DNA of 64,000 bases from SG8-30 sp963715485. Lineage in GTDB: Bacteria > Pseudomonadota > Gammaproteobacteria > Steroidobacterales > Steroidobacteraceae. Positions 23,532 through 32,479 of this stretch are shown here, piece after piece; within the stretch, counting starts at the first letter, position 1, and the number at the start of each line of letters is the position of its first letter. The notes beneath the pieces were generated by a model, which was not told the origin of the DNA, did not search any database, and saw nothing but the letters and a program-made list of their open reading frames with translations. Location: positions 2,976,001-3,040,000 of the forward strand of contig OY970244.1 in assembly GCA_963715485.1 (NCBI GenBank). Direction: 5' to 3'. Position numbers and translations under genes: made by a program.

Positions 23532-24373
23532 GCGGCTCTTCCTCGCCGCCGTCGCCAGACATGGATCAGCCGGCTGATCTCCTTCACGCCGTCAGTCAGG
23601 GCGGCGGGCCCGGGTTGCAGAATGATCGACGACTTGACCTCGTGCAGCTCACCGTCGCGCACGGCAGGAATGCCGGCCCAACCCGGTCGCGCGGCCACCT
23701 TCTCCGGCCGGAATTTCTTCCCGCACCACGAACCCAGGATCATGTCGGGCGCGCGGCGCGCGACCTCGTCCGGATCGGCGATGATCCGCTCGCGCCCGAG
23801 CGGCTGGGCAGCGAGTTCCGGAAAGCACTCCTCGCCGCCCGCCAGGCCAATCAGTTCACTGACCCAGTGAATGCAGGAAATCTGTGGCTGGTCCCATTCC
23901 TCGAAATAGATGCGTGGCCGGCGCTCGAGCCCGGCCGCGGTCCGACGCACTTCGTCCAGTCCCCGCTCCAGTTCCTCCACGAGCCTTGCGCTCCCACCCT
24001 CGCAGCCGATCATCCCACCCAGCGTGCGAATCATGCGGAAGATACCGGCGATGCTGCGCTGGTTGAATACATGAACCTCGATCCCGGCGCGAATCAGCTC
24101 TGTCGCGATATCGGCCTGGAGATCCGAAAATCCCAGCACCAGGTCGGGTTCTAGCGCGAGGATTTTGTCGAATTTCGCGCTTGTGAAGGCCGATACCCTT
24201 GGTTTCTCGCGGCGGGCGCGCGGCGGGCGTACGGTGAAACCCGAGATGCCAACGATGCGCCACTCCTGGCCGAGCAGGTAGAGGGTCTCGGTGGTCTCCT
24301 CGGTCAGGCAGACGATCCGTGAGGGGAATTGGCCGGTCAGGGTGACAGTCCCATCTCCATGGCGAGCCACCAC
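23528..24373 (-). CDS. TroA/BtuF-fold substrate-binding-like protein (cobalamin-binding protein family), no signal peptide
   Basis: This protein of about 281 residues has the class-III periplasmic binding protein fold seen in BtuF. Recognisable blocks are PSRIVCLTEETTETLYLLG near residue 17, RVSAFTSAKFDKILALEPDLVLGFSDLQADIA and RPGWAGIPAVRDGELHEV. No signal sequence or lipobox is visible, and the conserved part starts within 15 residues of any start, so it may be cytoplasmic. It has no ABC permease or ATPase partner nearby and is coupled to a ClC channel. The true start is uncertain (ATG at 24373, or a later ATG about 12 bases downstream). The ligand is unknown. Confidence 0.75.
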   Translation of the reverse strand: MVARHGDGTVTLTGQFPSRIVCLTEETTETLYLLGQEWRIVGISGFTVRPPRARREKPRVSAFTSAKFDKILALEPDLVLGFSDLQADIATELIRAGIEVHVFNQRSIAGIFRMIRTLGGMIGCEGGSARLVEELERGLDEVRRTAAGLERRPRIYFEEWDQPQISCIHWVSELIGLAGGEECFPELAAQPLGRERIIADPDEVARRAPDMILGSWCGKKFRPEKVAARPGWAGIPAVRDGELHEVKSSIILQPGPAALTDGVKEISRLIHVWRRRRGRAA

Positions 24374-24456
24374 TGTACCGGCCCCTGCAGCAGCCGTAAA
24401 ACCGGCCGCGGTGTGGACGAATTGCGGCCGGTCGGTGCCTGTGCCACGCTGCTCAC

Positions 24457-25779
24457 ATGACGGTCAAGATCGATCCGATCCACAGGCTCGAGCTGCTGCT
24501 GTTCGAGCCAGAGCACCAACCGCAACTCCCGCCGCTGCAGAAGCTGCTTGCGCTGTTGCGCTATCCCTACGCGCTGCTGCGCGACTTGTGGCAGGGCGAA
24601 CTCAACCTGCGCGCCATGGGGCTCGTTTACACGACGTTGCTGTCGATCGTGCCGCTGGTGGCCTTCGGTTTTGCGGTACTCAAGGGGCTTGGCCTGCATC
24701 ACGAACTGGAGCCGGTTATTTACGAGTTCCTGAAGCCGATTGGTGATCAGGCCGCCGGCATGACCGCGCAACTGATCGCCTTCGTGGACAATACCCGAGG
24801 CGGCGTACTGGGATCAGTCGGCCTCGGATTGCTGCTCTACACTGTGATCAGTACCGTGCAGAAGATCGAGGAGAGCTTCAACTTTGCCTGGCACGTCGAG
24901 CAGCCCCGCAGCATCGTTCGCCGGGTGAGCGAGTACCTGAGCCTGATGGTCGTAGGGCCAATTTTCCTGGTGGTGATCCTGGGCCTGTTCGGCGCACTGG
25001 CCGACTTGCGCTTTGCGCGATGGCTCGCCTCCCATGAACCTTTCGGTTCGATGCTCGCCGGACTCGGGCGCGCGGCACCCTATATCGTCGTGACCGCGGT
25101 CTTTTCTTTCTTTTACATGTTCATCCCGAACACGCGCGTCCATGCCAAGGCGGCCGCAGTCGGTGGCATCGTGGCGGGCGTGTTGTGGGCCGCGAGCGGC
25201 GCATTGTTCACGCAGATCGTCGTCGCCTCGACCCGCATGGTGGCAATATACGCCGGCTTCGCGATATTCCTGGTCACCCTGATCTGGGTCTACCTGAGCT
25301 GGATCATCCTGCTGATCGGGGCCCAGCTTTCCTTCTACGTACAGAACCCTCGCTACCTCCGGGCCGGACAGGCGCATATCCGGATGACCAGCCGGCTGCG
25401 TGAACGCCTGGCCTTGTCGATGATGTACCTGATCGGAAAGTCGTTCATCGATGGCGCACCGACATGGAACCTGAAGGCGTTGGCGGAACGGCTGGAGGTG
25501 CCAGGCTCCGCGCTATCGTCGATCTCCGCCTCGCTGGAGAAGGCCGGGATAATCATCGCGACCGAGCGGGAGCAGCTGGTACCAGGCCGGGCACTGGACC
25601 AGATCGGCATGCATGCCATCCTGACCGCCGTGCGCGACGAGCAGCAATACGAATCCTGGTTGCTCGCACGGGCCCGGACCGAACCGGACGCGGATGCCGT
25701 CGCCGACGCAATCGAGGCGTCGATCCGGGAGCGCACCTCGGGCGAGACGCTGCGGGACCTGGTAACGCGCGGAATCTAG
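24457..25779 (+). CDS. YihY/BrkB-family inner membrane protein
   Basis: This 440-residue protein is of the YihY family, once misnamed ribonuclease BN. It has about six membrane segments: RAMGLVYTTLLSIVPLVAFGFAV near residue 52, VGLGLLLYTVISTVQKIEESFN near 121, and a late YAGFAIFLVTLIWVYLSWIILLIGAQL. An extra C-terminal winged-helix-like domain (about residues 320-440) is common in the proteobacterial subfamily. The function is unresolved; it may be a transporter. It is divergent from the BtuF-like gene and convergent with pmbA. Confidence 0.9.
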   Translation: MTVKIDPIHRLELLLFEPEHQPQLPPLQKLLALLRYPYALLRDLWQGELNLRAMGLVYTTLLSIVPLVAFGFAVLKGLGLHHELEPVIYEFLKPIGDQAAGMTAQLIAFVDNTRGGVLGSVGLGLLLYTVISTVQKIEESFNFAWHVEQPRSIVRRVSEYLSLMVVGPIFLVVILGLFGALADLRFARWLASHEPFGSMLAGLGRAAPYIVVTAVFSFFYMFIPNTRVHAKAAAVGGIVAGVLWAASGALFTQIVVASTRMVAIYAGFAIFLVTLIWVYLSWIILLIGAQLSFYVQNPRYLRAGQAHIRMTSRLRERLALSMMYLIGKSFIDGAPTWNLKALAERLEVPGSALSSISASLEKAGIIIATEREQLVPGRALDQIGMHAILTAVRDEQQYESWLLARARTEPDADAVADAIEASIRERTSGETLRDLVTRGI

Positions 25780-25818
25780 CGCAGCGCGAAACCCGCGCAC
25801 CAGCTTGCGCCACCGCGC

Positions 25819-27165
25819 TCAGTCGCCGGCGATGGTCATTTCCTCCAGCAGAATCGATCCGGTGCGGATGCCGCCGCGACGATCCACATCAGTGCCAACC
25901 GCTACCAGCCCGGAGTACATCTCGCGGAGGTTGCCTGCGATGGTGACTTCGTGGACTGGATAGCTGATTGCGCCTGCTTCGACCCAGAATCCTGCGGCAC
26001 CGCGCGAGTAGTCCCCGGTGACGGTGTTGACCCCCTGCCCCATCAAGTCCGTGACGAGCAGGCCGGTGCCCAGGCGACCGAGCAGCCCATCGAAGTCTTC
26101 TGTGCCACCCGCGACCTCGAGGTTGTGCACGCCACCCGCGTTCCCGGTCGTCACCATCCCCAGCTTGCGCGCCGAGTAGGAGTTCAGGACGTAGCCCATC
26201 AATATCCCCCCGGTAACCAGGTCGCGGTCACGGGTAGCGACGCCTTCGTTGTCAAAAGGCGCCGAACCTAGTTCACGCCTGAGGTGCGGCCTCTCTGCCA
26301 TCGACAGCCACGACGGAAACACTGGCTGGCCCAGCGCGCCGCACAGGAATGAGCTCTTTCGGTACTGTGCCCCACCACCAACGGCCGAGACGAAATGCCC
26401 CACCAGACCGCGCGCCTGGTCGGCGAGGAACAGCACAGGCGCGCGACGCGTGGATAGCTTCCGCGAGCCGAGCCGGGCGATCGCACGACTCGCTGCGCGC
26501 CGGCCGACAGCCTCGGCCTGTTCGAGGTCAGTTACGGAACGGGCAGTCGAATACCAGTAGTCGCGCTGCATTTCCTCATCGTCCTGGCCCATGACCACGC
26601 AACTGATGCTATGCGCGGTGGAAGGATAGCCTCCAAGGAAGCCATGGGTATTGCCGTAGACACGCAGCCCAGAATGGGTGCTTACCGAGCCCCCTTCGGA
26701 GTTGCGGATCCGCGGGTCGAAGGCGAGCGCCTCGGCCTCGATCCCGCGCGCGATCTCGATCGCTGCTGCGGCGTCCAGCGGCCACGGGTGACAAAGATCG
26801 AGATCCGGCAGGTCGCGGGCCATCAGGCCGGCGTCGGCCAGGCCGGCGAAGGGATCCTCGGCGGTGAATCGCGCTATCGACAGGGCCTTCTCGACGGTTT
26901 CGGCCACGGCCTGCCAGGACAGGTCCGCCGTGCTGGCCGAACCCTTGCGTCCGCCGACATAGACCGTTATGCCCATGCCCCGATCGCGCTGGTATTCGAG
27001 CGTCTCGACTTCGCCGAAGCGGACGGTCACTGACAATCCGGTATCGGTACTGACCCCGGCCTCCGCCTGCGACGCGCCGCCTCGACGCGCCTCGCCGAGG
27101 GCACGCTCGACGATGCCCGACAGTTCGTCGGGACTGGCGGCCCTGGCCAAGGATGAGTCTGTCAT
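25819..27165 (-). CDS. pmbA: TldE/PmbA metalloprotease subunit
   Basis: This 448-residue partner of TldD in the TldD/TldE protease degrades the leader of some modified peptides (microcin B17) and the CcdA antitoxin. TldE lacks the zinc motif, as here. Recognisable blocks are GVSTDTGLSVTVRFGEVETL near residue 42, GMGITVYVGGRKGSAST and the GDYSRGAAGFWVEAGAISYPV C-terminal block. I chose the ATG at 27163-27165, where similarity begins. It diverges from darP, the usual arrangement in gammaproteobacteria (yjgA-pmbA). Its partner tldD is 4 kb away. Confidence 0.94.
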   Translation of the reverse strand: MTDSSLARAASPDELSGIVERALGEARRGGASQAEAGVSTDTGLSVTVRFGEVETLEYQRDRGMGITVYVGGRKGSASTADLSWQAVAETVEKALSIARFTAEDPFAGLADAGLMARDLPDLDLCHPWPLDAAAAIEIARGIEAEALAFDPRIRNSEGGSVSTHSGLRVYGNTHGFLGGYPSTAHSISCVVMGQDDEEMQRDYWYSTARSVTDLEQAEAVGRRAASRAIARLGSRKLSTRRAPVLFLADQARGLVGHFVSAVGGGAQYRKSSFLCGALGQPVFPSWLSMAERPHLRRELGSAPFDNEGVATRDRDLVTGGILMGYVLNSYSARKLGMVTTGNAGGVHNLEVAGGTEDFDGLLGRLGTGLLVTDLMGQGVNTVTGDYSRGAAGFWVEAGAISYPVHEVTIAGNLREMYSGLVAVGTDVDRRGGIRTGSILLEEMTIAGD

Positions 27166-27240
27166 CTGTACACCTGGCGTTGGAAAAGAAAGGGATTGTA
27201 GCGGGATCAGGCGTCCGGGAGCCCATGCTAGGATCGCGGC

Positions 27241-27751
27241 ATGCGGCGCAGACATATCCCCGGGGAGCCAGAGCCGCCCACCAAGGGCGAACTCAAGCGC
27301 CAGGCACACTCGGTGCAGGAACTCGCCGAGCAGCTGGTCGATGCACCGGATGCCGTGCTCGAACGCACTTCAACTGCCGGAAACGATCTACGACGCCATC
27401 CAGCTCGCCCGCAGGATCACCAGCCGCGGGGCCCTGGTGCGGCAGAAGCAGTTCATCGGCAAGCTGATGCGCAAGATCGACGTCGAGCCGGTCCGCGAGG
27501 CGCTCGAATCCCGTGTGACGGCGCGCCGCAACGAGGCGCGCCGATTCCATCGAGCCGAGCGCTGGCGCGACCGTATCCTGGCCGAGGGCGACGATGCCGT
27601 CGAGGCGCTGGTCGCCGACTGCCCGCAACTGGACACCCCGCAGTTCCGCGGCCTCGCCTCCGAAGCGCAGCGCGAGCGGGCCCGGGGCCAGTCCCGGCAG
27701 TCGGCCCGCGAGTTGTTTCGCGCGTTGAGCGTTGCCCTGAATCCTGATTGA
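27241..27751 (+). CDS. darP: Ribosome-associated protein DarP/YjgA (DUF615), apparent frameshift
   Basis: DarP joins late 50S precursors and helps peptidyl-transferase-centre folding. The first 41 codons (MRRRHIPGEPEPPTKGELKR and following, to VLE) lie in one frame. The rest (ALQLPETIYDAIQLARRITS, then QKQFIGKLMRKIDVEPVREAL to the stop at 27749-27751) lies in another. Removing one C at about 27364 joins them as DAVLEALQLPETI, the expected family sequence. As written, the gene is broken about a quarter of the way in. Whether this is a sequence error or a real mutation cannot be decided here. It is divergent from pmbA. Confidence 0.85.
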
Positions 27752-27806
27752 CCCCCAGGGAAGGTGCAGCAGCGGCGCCCCCGCCCCCGCATGATAGAAT
27801 GACGCG

Positions 27807-28298
27807 ATGAAACCGCTGGTCGGCGTGATCATGGGTTCCTCGTCTGACTGGGAGACGATGCAGCATTGCGTCACCTTGCTGGAGGAGCTAGGGGTACCAC
27901 ACGAGACGCGCGTGGTTTCAGCGCACCGCACCCCGGACCTGCTTCACGACTACGCGGCAGGCGCGAGGGACCGCGGCCTCGAGGTCATCATCGCCGGCGC
28001 TGGCGGCGCGGCTCACCTGCCGGGTATGGCCGCCGCCAAGACGCCGCTGCCGGTCATCGGCGTTCCAATCCAGTCCAGGGCGCTGAACGGTCTGGATTCG
28101 CTGCTGTCCATCGTGCAGATGCCCGCCGGCATTCCGGTCGCCACAGTCGCCATCGGCGTGGCGGGCGCCAAGAACGCGGCGCTGCTGGCAGCGGCCATTC
28201 TGGCCGGCCGCCACGCCCCGATCGGCGCTGCGCTTGACGCCTTCCGTGCGCGCCAGACCGACGATGTGCTTGCCAACCCCGACCCTCGGCGCGGCTGA
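27807..28298 (+). CDS. purE: N5-carboxyaminoimidazole ribonucleotide mutase
   Basis: This 163-residue class-I PurE converts N5-CAIR to CAIR in purine biosynthesis. Active-site segments are VIMGSSSDWETMQHC near residue 7, SAHRTPDLLHDY near 41, AGAGGAAHLPGMAAAKT near 68 and GVPIQSRALNGLDSLLSIVQMPAGIPVATV. It is followed after 2 bp by purK, its functional partner, so the pair is an operon. Class I (rather than the AIR-carboxylating class II) fits the presence of PurK. Confidence 0.97.
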   Translation: MKPLVGVIMGSSSDWETMQHCVTLLEELGVPHETRVVSAHRTPDLLHDYAAGARDRGLEVIIAGAGGAAHLPGMAAAKTPLPVIGVPIQSRALNGLDSLLSIVQMPAGIPVATVAIGVAGAKNAALLAAAILAGRHAPIGAALDAFRARQTDDVLANPDPRRG

Positions 28299-28300
28299 AG

Positions 28301-29386
28301 ATGAAGATAGGCATTCTCGGTGCCGGCCAGCTCGGCCGCATGTTGGTCCTCGCCGGTACCCCACTCGGGTTTCGCTTCAAGCTTTATGACCCGGCGGCGC
28401 TGGCCCCGGGCGGCCACGTGGCGCCGCTGCAGGTCGGCGCCTTCGACGATCTAGTGGCGGTTGGCGCGTTCGCGCATGACACGGATGTGGTCACGGTGGA
28501 CTGGGAAAACGTGCCGGTGTCGGCCGCCAGGACTGTCGCCGGCCTGACCAGGATGCACCCCTCGCCACGGGCCCTCGCGGCCGCCCAGGATCGCCTGTCC
28601 GAGAAGAAACTGTTCGCCCGGCTGAAAATACCTTTCGCGCCGTATGCGCCGGTAGCGGACTTCGACGATCTTGAGCAGGCCGCGATATCCGTCGGTATGC
28701 CGGGCATCCTGAAGACCCGCCGGCTTGGTTATGACGGCAAGGGACAGTACGTCATCCGCAATCGCGCAGGCCTGGAGGACGCGTGGCGCACGCTGGGCGG
28801 ACAGCCGTTGATCTACGAGCGTCTGCTGCGCTTCACCCGCGAGGTATCCCTGGTGGCCGCCCGCTCCCGGCGCGGCGACACGGCAATGTACCCGCTGGCC
28901 CAGAACACCCACCTTGACGGGTTGCTGGCCATTACCCGCGCGCCTTTCGAGGACCGTTCGCTGCAGCGACAGGCGGAAGCACACATGGCGAACCTGCTTC
29001 GTCACCTGAGCTACGTGGGGGTCCTCTGCATGGAGCTCTTCGTGGTCGACGGCAAGCTGGTTGCAAACGAGATCGCGCCGAGGGTACACAATTCCGGGCA
29101 CTGGACCATCGAAGGCGCCGACACCAGCCAGTTCGAGAACCACCTGCGCGCGATTGCAGGACTTCCCCTCGGCAGCGCCAATGCACGCGGGCATGCAGTT
29201 ATGGTCAATCTCATCGGCTCCATGCCGCGACGCCGGGACGTGCTGGCCCTGAATGGCGTCCACCTTCACGATTATGGAAAGGAAGCGCGACCGGGGCGCA
29301 AGCTGGGCCACCTTACCTACGTGGCCCGGACCCCCCGCGAGCGGGACAGAGTGGCGCGCAGCTTGCTGAAACTGGCGGGCCGGTGA
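28301..29386 (+). CDS. purK: N5-carboxyaminoimidazole ribonucleotide synthase
   Basis: This 361-residue ATP-grasp ligase makes N5-CAIR from AIR, bicarbonate and ATP for PurE. It opens MKIGILGAGQLGRMLVLAG (Rossmann-like N domain), then has LKTRRLGYDGKGQYVIRN (ATP-grasp region near residue 137), and FVVDGKLVANEIAPRVHNSGHWTIE near 248 with the metal-binding Glu/Asn. The length is normal. It is cotranscribed with purE. Purine genes purC and purEK are close but separate in the window. Confidence 0.97.
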   Translation: MKIGILGAGQLGRMLVLAGTPLGFRFKLYDPAALAPGGHVAPLQVGAFDDLVAVGAFAHDTDVVTVDWENVPVSAARTVAGLTRMHPSPRALAAAQDRLSEKKLFARLKIPFAPYAPVADFDDLEQAAISVGMPGILKTRRLGYDGKGQYVIRNRAGLEDAWRTLGGQPLIYERLLRFTREVSLVAARSRRGDTAMYPLAQNTHLDGLLAITRAPFEDRSLQRQAEAHMANLLRHLSYVGVLCMELFVVDGKLVANEIAPRVHNSGHWTIEGADTSQFENHLRAIAGLPLGSANARGHAVMVNLIGSMPRRRDVLALNGVHLHDYGKEARPGRKLGHLTYVARTPRERDRVARSLLKLAGR

Positions 29387-29489
29387 TTATCCTGCCCCGG
29401 CAGGTATGTTAGTTTCGGGACTTGCCCATGATCGCCGGGATAGTGGGAAAATTCGCAGGATTCAGCCAATGACGGGCCAAGAGTAAGCC

Positions 29490-30722
29490 ATGTATCTCGA
29501 ACATTTCGGGCTCAAGGAATTGCCTTTCCGGCTCAGCCCGGACCCAACCTTCCTGTACCTCTCGAAGCACCATGCCCGGGCCAAGGCCTACATGGAGTCG
29601 ACCATCTGGTTTACCGATGGGTTCGTGGTCATTACCGGAGAGGTTGGCTCCGGCAAGACGACGCTGATCGAGACGTTTCTCAGCGAGCTCGAGAAGGATG
29701 TCGTCGTAGCCCAGGTGAACCAGACGCAGGTCTCCCCCATCGAATTCCTGCAATCAGTGCTGGTGCAGTTCGGCTTCTCGCCCTTCAAGATGAAGAAGGC
29801 CCAGCTGCTTGCTACCTTGAACGAGTTCCTCATCGAGCAATACGCCGCAGGTCGCAAGGTACTGCTGATCGTCGACGAGGCGCAGAACCTCTCCAACAGG
29901 GTGCTCGAGGAGATACGCATGCTCTCGGGCGTGGAGACCACCAAGGAGAAGGTGCTGCGCATCATCCTGGCGGGCCAGCCGGAGATGAACGAGAAACTCG
30001 ACTCGCCGGAGCTACTACAGCTGGTCCAGCGAGTCAGGTTGCGGTTTCACCTGACCGCCCTGTCGGACGAAGACATGCGGGCTTACATACTGCACCGGCT
30101 GGATGTAGCGGGTTCGCATGGCCGGCAATTGTTCGCCGAGGAGACTTTCCCGGTCATCTACGACTATACCGGCGGCGTGCCCCGGCTGATCAACACGCTG
30201 TGCGACACCGCGCTGATGGGGGCCTTCGCGCTGGAGCAGCGGGCGATCGGGCTGACCGAGGTCAATGCGGCGATCGAGGAACTTGGCTGGGTCGACTTTT
30301 CCTCGCGGACGAATCGGCTGCGGCACCTGATGACCCCAGCCCAGACGGTGGGCAAGCCGCATGAGGCACTGGCACGCATCGTGGTCACGTTCCAGGGGGC
30401 GAACGTCGAGGAGCGGGAGCTCTCGCCGGGCCGTCTGGTCATTGGACGGACTCCCGAGAATGACCTGCAGATTGACAGCAAGTTCATCAGCCGCCACCAC
30501 TGCCAGATCGTGACCACGCCACATGGCAGCACCCTCGAGGACCTGAACAGTACCAACGGCATCTACGTCAAGTCGAGGCGGGTCCGCCGCCATCACTTCA
30601 ACGACGGGGACGTGTTCGTCCTGGGCAAGCACGAGATAATGTACCTGGACGAACGGGCAGGGAAGCATCGCGCGGCGCCGCAAGAGGCGGACTCGCCCGA
30701 AGCAGAGCGGGACGATTCCTGA
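29490..30722 (+). CDS. ExeA/GspA-like AAA ATPase fused to a C-terminal FHA domain
   Basis: This 410-residue protein has two parts. Residues 1-270 are an AAA ATPase of the ExeA/GspA type: MYLEHFGLKELPFRLSPDP, Walker A GEVGSGKTT at 50-58, Walker B VLLIVDEAQ at 124-132 and sensor region GGVPRLINTLCD near 228. Residues 290-390 form an FHA domain with GRLVIGRTPENDLQID at 314-329, SRHH at 334-337 and NSTNG at 353-357, the phosphothreonine-binding signature. ExeA normally has a peptidoglycan-binding tail, absent here. No transmembrane helix is obvious. It may couple ATP-driven assembly to phospho-signalling. It is monocistronic, about 100 bp after purK. Confidence 0.9.
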   Translation: MYLEHFGLKELPFRLSPDPTFLYLSKHHARAKAYMESTIWFTDGFVVITGEVGSGKTTLIETFLSELEKDVVVAQVNQTQVSPIEFLQSVLVQFGFSPFKMKKAQLLATLNEFLIEQYAAGRKVLLIVDEAQNLSNRVLEEIRMLSGVETTKEKVLRIILAGQPEMNEKLDSPELLQLVQRVRLRFHLTALSDEDMRAYILHRLDVAGSHGRQLFAEETFPVIYDYTGGVPRLINTLCDTALMGAFALEQRAIGLTEVNAAIEELGWVDFSSRTNRLRHLMTPAQTVGKPHEALARIVVTFQGANVEERELSPGRLVIGRTPENDLQIDSKFISRHHCQIVTTPHGSTLEDLNSTNGIYVKSRRVRRHHFNDGDVFVLGKHEIMYLDERAGKHRAAPQEADSPEAERDDS

Positions 30723-30754
30723 TCGGCTGCAACGCCGTCGGCCAATTGCTGAGG

Positions 30755-30979
30755 TCAGTCGTCTTCGTCGAGTGCGGCGCCGTAACGGCGTTTCTGGATG
30801 CGATAGTCGCGCCGCTTCAGCACCAGCACCAGGCCGCAGACGACTGCCGCCAGCCCGAAACCCACGATCAGGTCTGACCAGAACGGCACCTGCCAGTAAT
30901 ACGAGAATGCCAGGGCGCCGGCGCCAAGGCCCATGTAGGCGTAGGGCAGGGACTCATAGACAGGCTTGGACAGTCTCAA
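30755..30979 (-). CDS. Small two-helix membrane protein of unknown function
   Basis: This 74-residue protein has two predicted membrane segments, YMGLGAGALAFSYYW (about residues 15-29) and LIVGFGLAAVVCGLVLVL (about 37-54). A basic and then acidic tail follows (KRRDYRIQKRRYGAALDEDD). By the positive-inside rule the tail is cytoplasmic. It lies 34 bp downstream of tldD on the same strand and could be the last gene of that operon. I do not recognise a family. Confidence 0.7.
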   Translation of the reverse strand: MRLSKPVYESLPYAYMGLGAGALAFSYYWQVPFWSDLIVGFGLAAVVCGLVLVLKRRDYRIQKRRYGAALDEDD

Positions 30980-31013
30980 TTAGCAGCCCTCCCCGGCAGA
31001 TCTGCACCGGCAC

Positions 31014-32477
31014 CTAGGCGGTGCCACCGACCGTGAGCCCGTCGATCCTCAGCGTCGGCTGCCCCACGCCAACCGGCACCGTCTGGCCTTCCTTGCCGCA
31101 GCTCCCGACCCCCAGATCGAGGCGCAGGTCGTTGCCGACCATGCTGACGCGCGTCAGCACGTCCGGCCCATTACCGATCAACGTTGCGCCCCTGACCGGC
31201 GAGGTGACCTTTCCGTTCTCGATCAGGTACGCCTCGCTGGCCGAAAATACAAACTTGCCCGAGGTAATGTCCACCTGGCCGCCACCGAAGTTCACGGCGT
31301 ACAGTCCGCGCGGTACGGAGCGGATGATCTCTTCGGGATCGTGTGGACCCGCCAGCATGTAAGTATTCGTCATGCGCGGCAGCGTCGTGTGGGCAAACGA
31401 CTCCCGGCGCCCGTTCCCGGTTGGCCGGTTGCCACTTAGCCTGGCGTTCAGCTTGTCCTGCAGGTAGCCGCGCAACACGCCATTCTCGATCAGCGTCGTG
31501 CACTGGGTGAGCGTGCCCTCGTCGTCGATGTTCAGGGAACCACGTCGGCCTGCAAGGGTTCCGTCATCCACGACGGTGCAGAGTGGCGAGGCAACCTTTT
31601 GTCCGACGCGACCGGAGAATGCCGACGTGCCCTTGCGGTTGAAGTCGCCCTCGAGACCGTGGCCGACCGCCTCGTGCAGCAGCACTCCCGGCCAACCAGA
31701 ACCGAGCACCACGGTCATGGTCCCGGCCGGGGCTGGCGCCGCATCCAGATTGACCAGCGCCTGCCGCACCGCCTCGCGCGCCAACTCGAGCGGCCTGTCA
31801 TCGATGAGCAGATCCGCGAGCCCATGCCGGCCGCCCGCGCCCGCGTAGCCCTGTTCCCGGCGACCATCCTGCTGCACGATCACCGAGACGTTGATCCTGA
31901 CCAGTGGGCGGACATCAGCTGCGAGCGTGCCATCGGTGGAGGCGACCAGGATCACGTCGTGCACGGCGGCAAGGCTTGCCATGACCTGCTCGACGCGGGG
32001 GTCCATCCGGCGGGTCTCACGGTCGATTCGCTCGAGCAGCGCCACCTTGTCCGTGTCGGTCATCGACTCGATCGGGTCGATCGGCAGGTAGAGCCGGTGC
32101 GGGCTGACCTGCTTCCAGGCCTGTGTCCGCCCGGCCTTGCCGCTTCGCGCGATTGCCCGGGCCGCGCGTGCAGCTTCGAGCAATGCCTCTGGAATGATCT
32201 CGTCCGAGTATGCGAATCCTGTCCGCTCACCCGCCAGCGCGCGTACGCCAACGCCGCTCTCGATGCTATAGGTGCCCGACTTGACGATACCGTCCTCGAG
32301 CGCCCAGTGCTCTTCGCGGGACACCTGGAAGTACAGGTCGCCGCTGTCGATCGACGCACCGAGCAGCGCGCCAAGCGCCCTTTCCACGCTGGCTTCGTCC
32401 AGTCCCGCAGGGCGCAGGATCGCCTCACGCGCGGCACTGAGCGGATCCACGATTGACAGGTCCCGAACCTGGTCCAT
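31014..32477 (-). CDS. tldD: TldD metalloprotease subunit
   Basis: This 487-residue catalytic subunit of the TldD/TldE protease has the zinc motif HEAVGHGLEGD (HExxxH) near residue 270 in the usual place. A WPGVLLHEAVGH flank and NIDDEGTLT and GGQVDITSGKFVFSASEAYLIENGK blocks follow. The length matches E. coli TldD (481). Its start is just past the stop of the nitrilase gene, in the order maf-rng-yhdP-nitrilase-tldD, the E. coli neighbourhood with one extra gene. Confidence 0.96.
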   Translation of the reverse strand: MDQVRDLSIVDPLSAAREAILRPAGLDEASVERALGALLGASIDSGDLYFQVSREEHWALEDGIVKSGTYSIESGVGVRALAGERTGFAYSDEIIPEALLEAARAARAIARSGKAGRTQAWKQVSPHRLYLPIDPIESMTDTDKVALLERIDRETRRMDPRVEQVMASLAAVHDVILVASTDGTLAADVRPLVRINVSVIVQQDGRREQGYAGAGGRHGLADLLIDDRPLELAREAVRQALVNLDAAPAPAGTMTVVLGSGWPGVLLHEAVGHGLEGDFNRKGTSAFSGRVGQKVASPLCTVVDDGTLAGRRGSLNIDDEGTLTQCTTLIENGVLRGYLQDKLNARLSGNRPTGNGRRESFAHTTLPRMTNTYMLAGPHDPEEIIRSVPRGLYAVNFGGGQVDITSGKFVFSASEAYLIENGKVTSPVRGATLIGNGPDVLTRVSMVGNDLRLDLGVGSCGKEGQTVPVGVGQPTLRIDGLTVGGTA

Positions 32478-32479
32478 CT

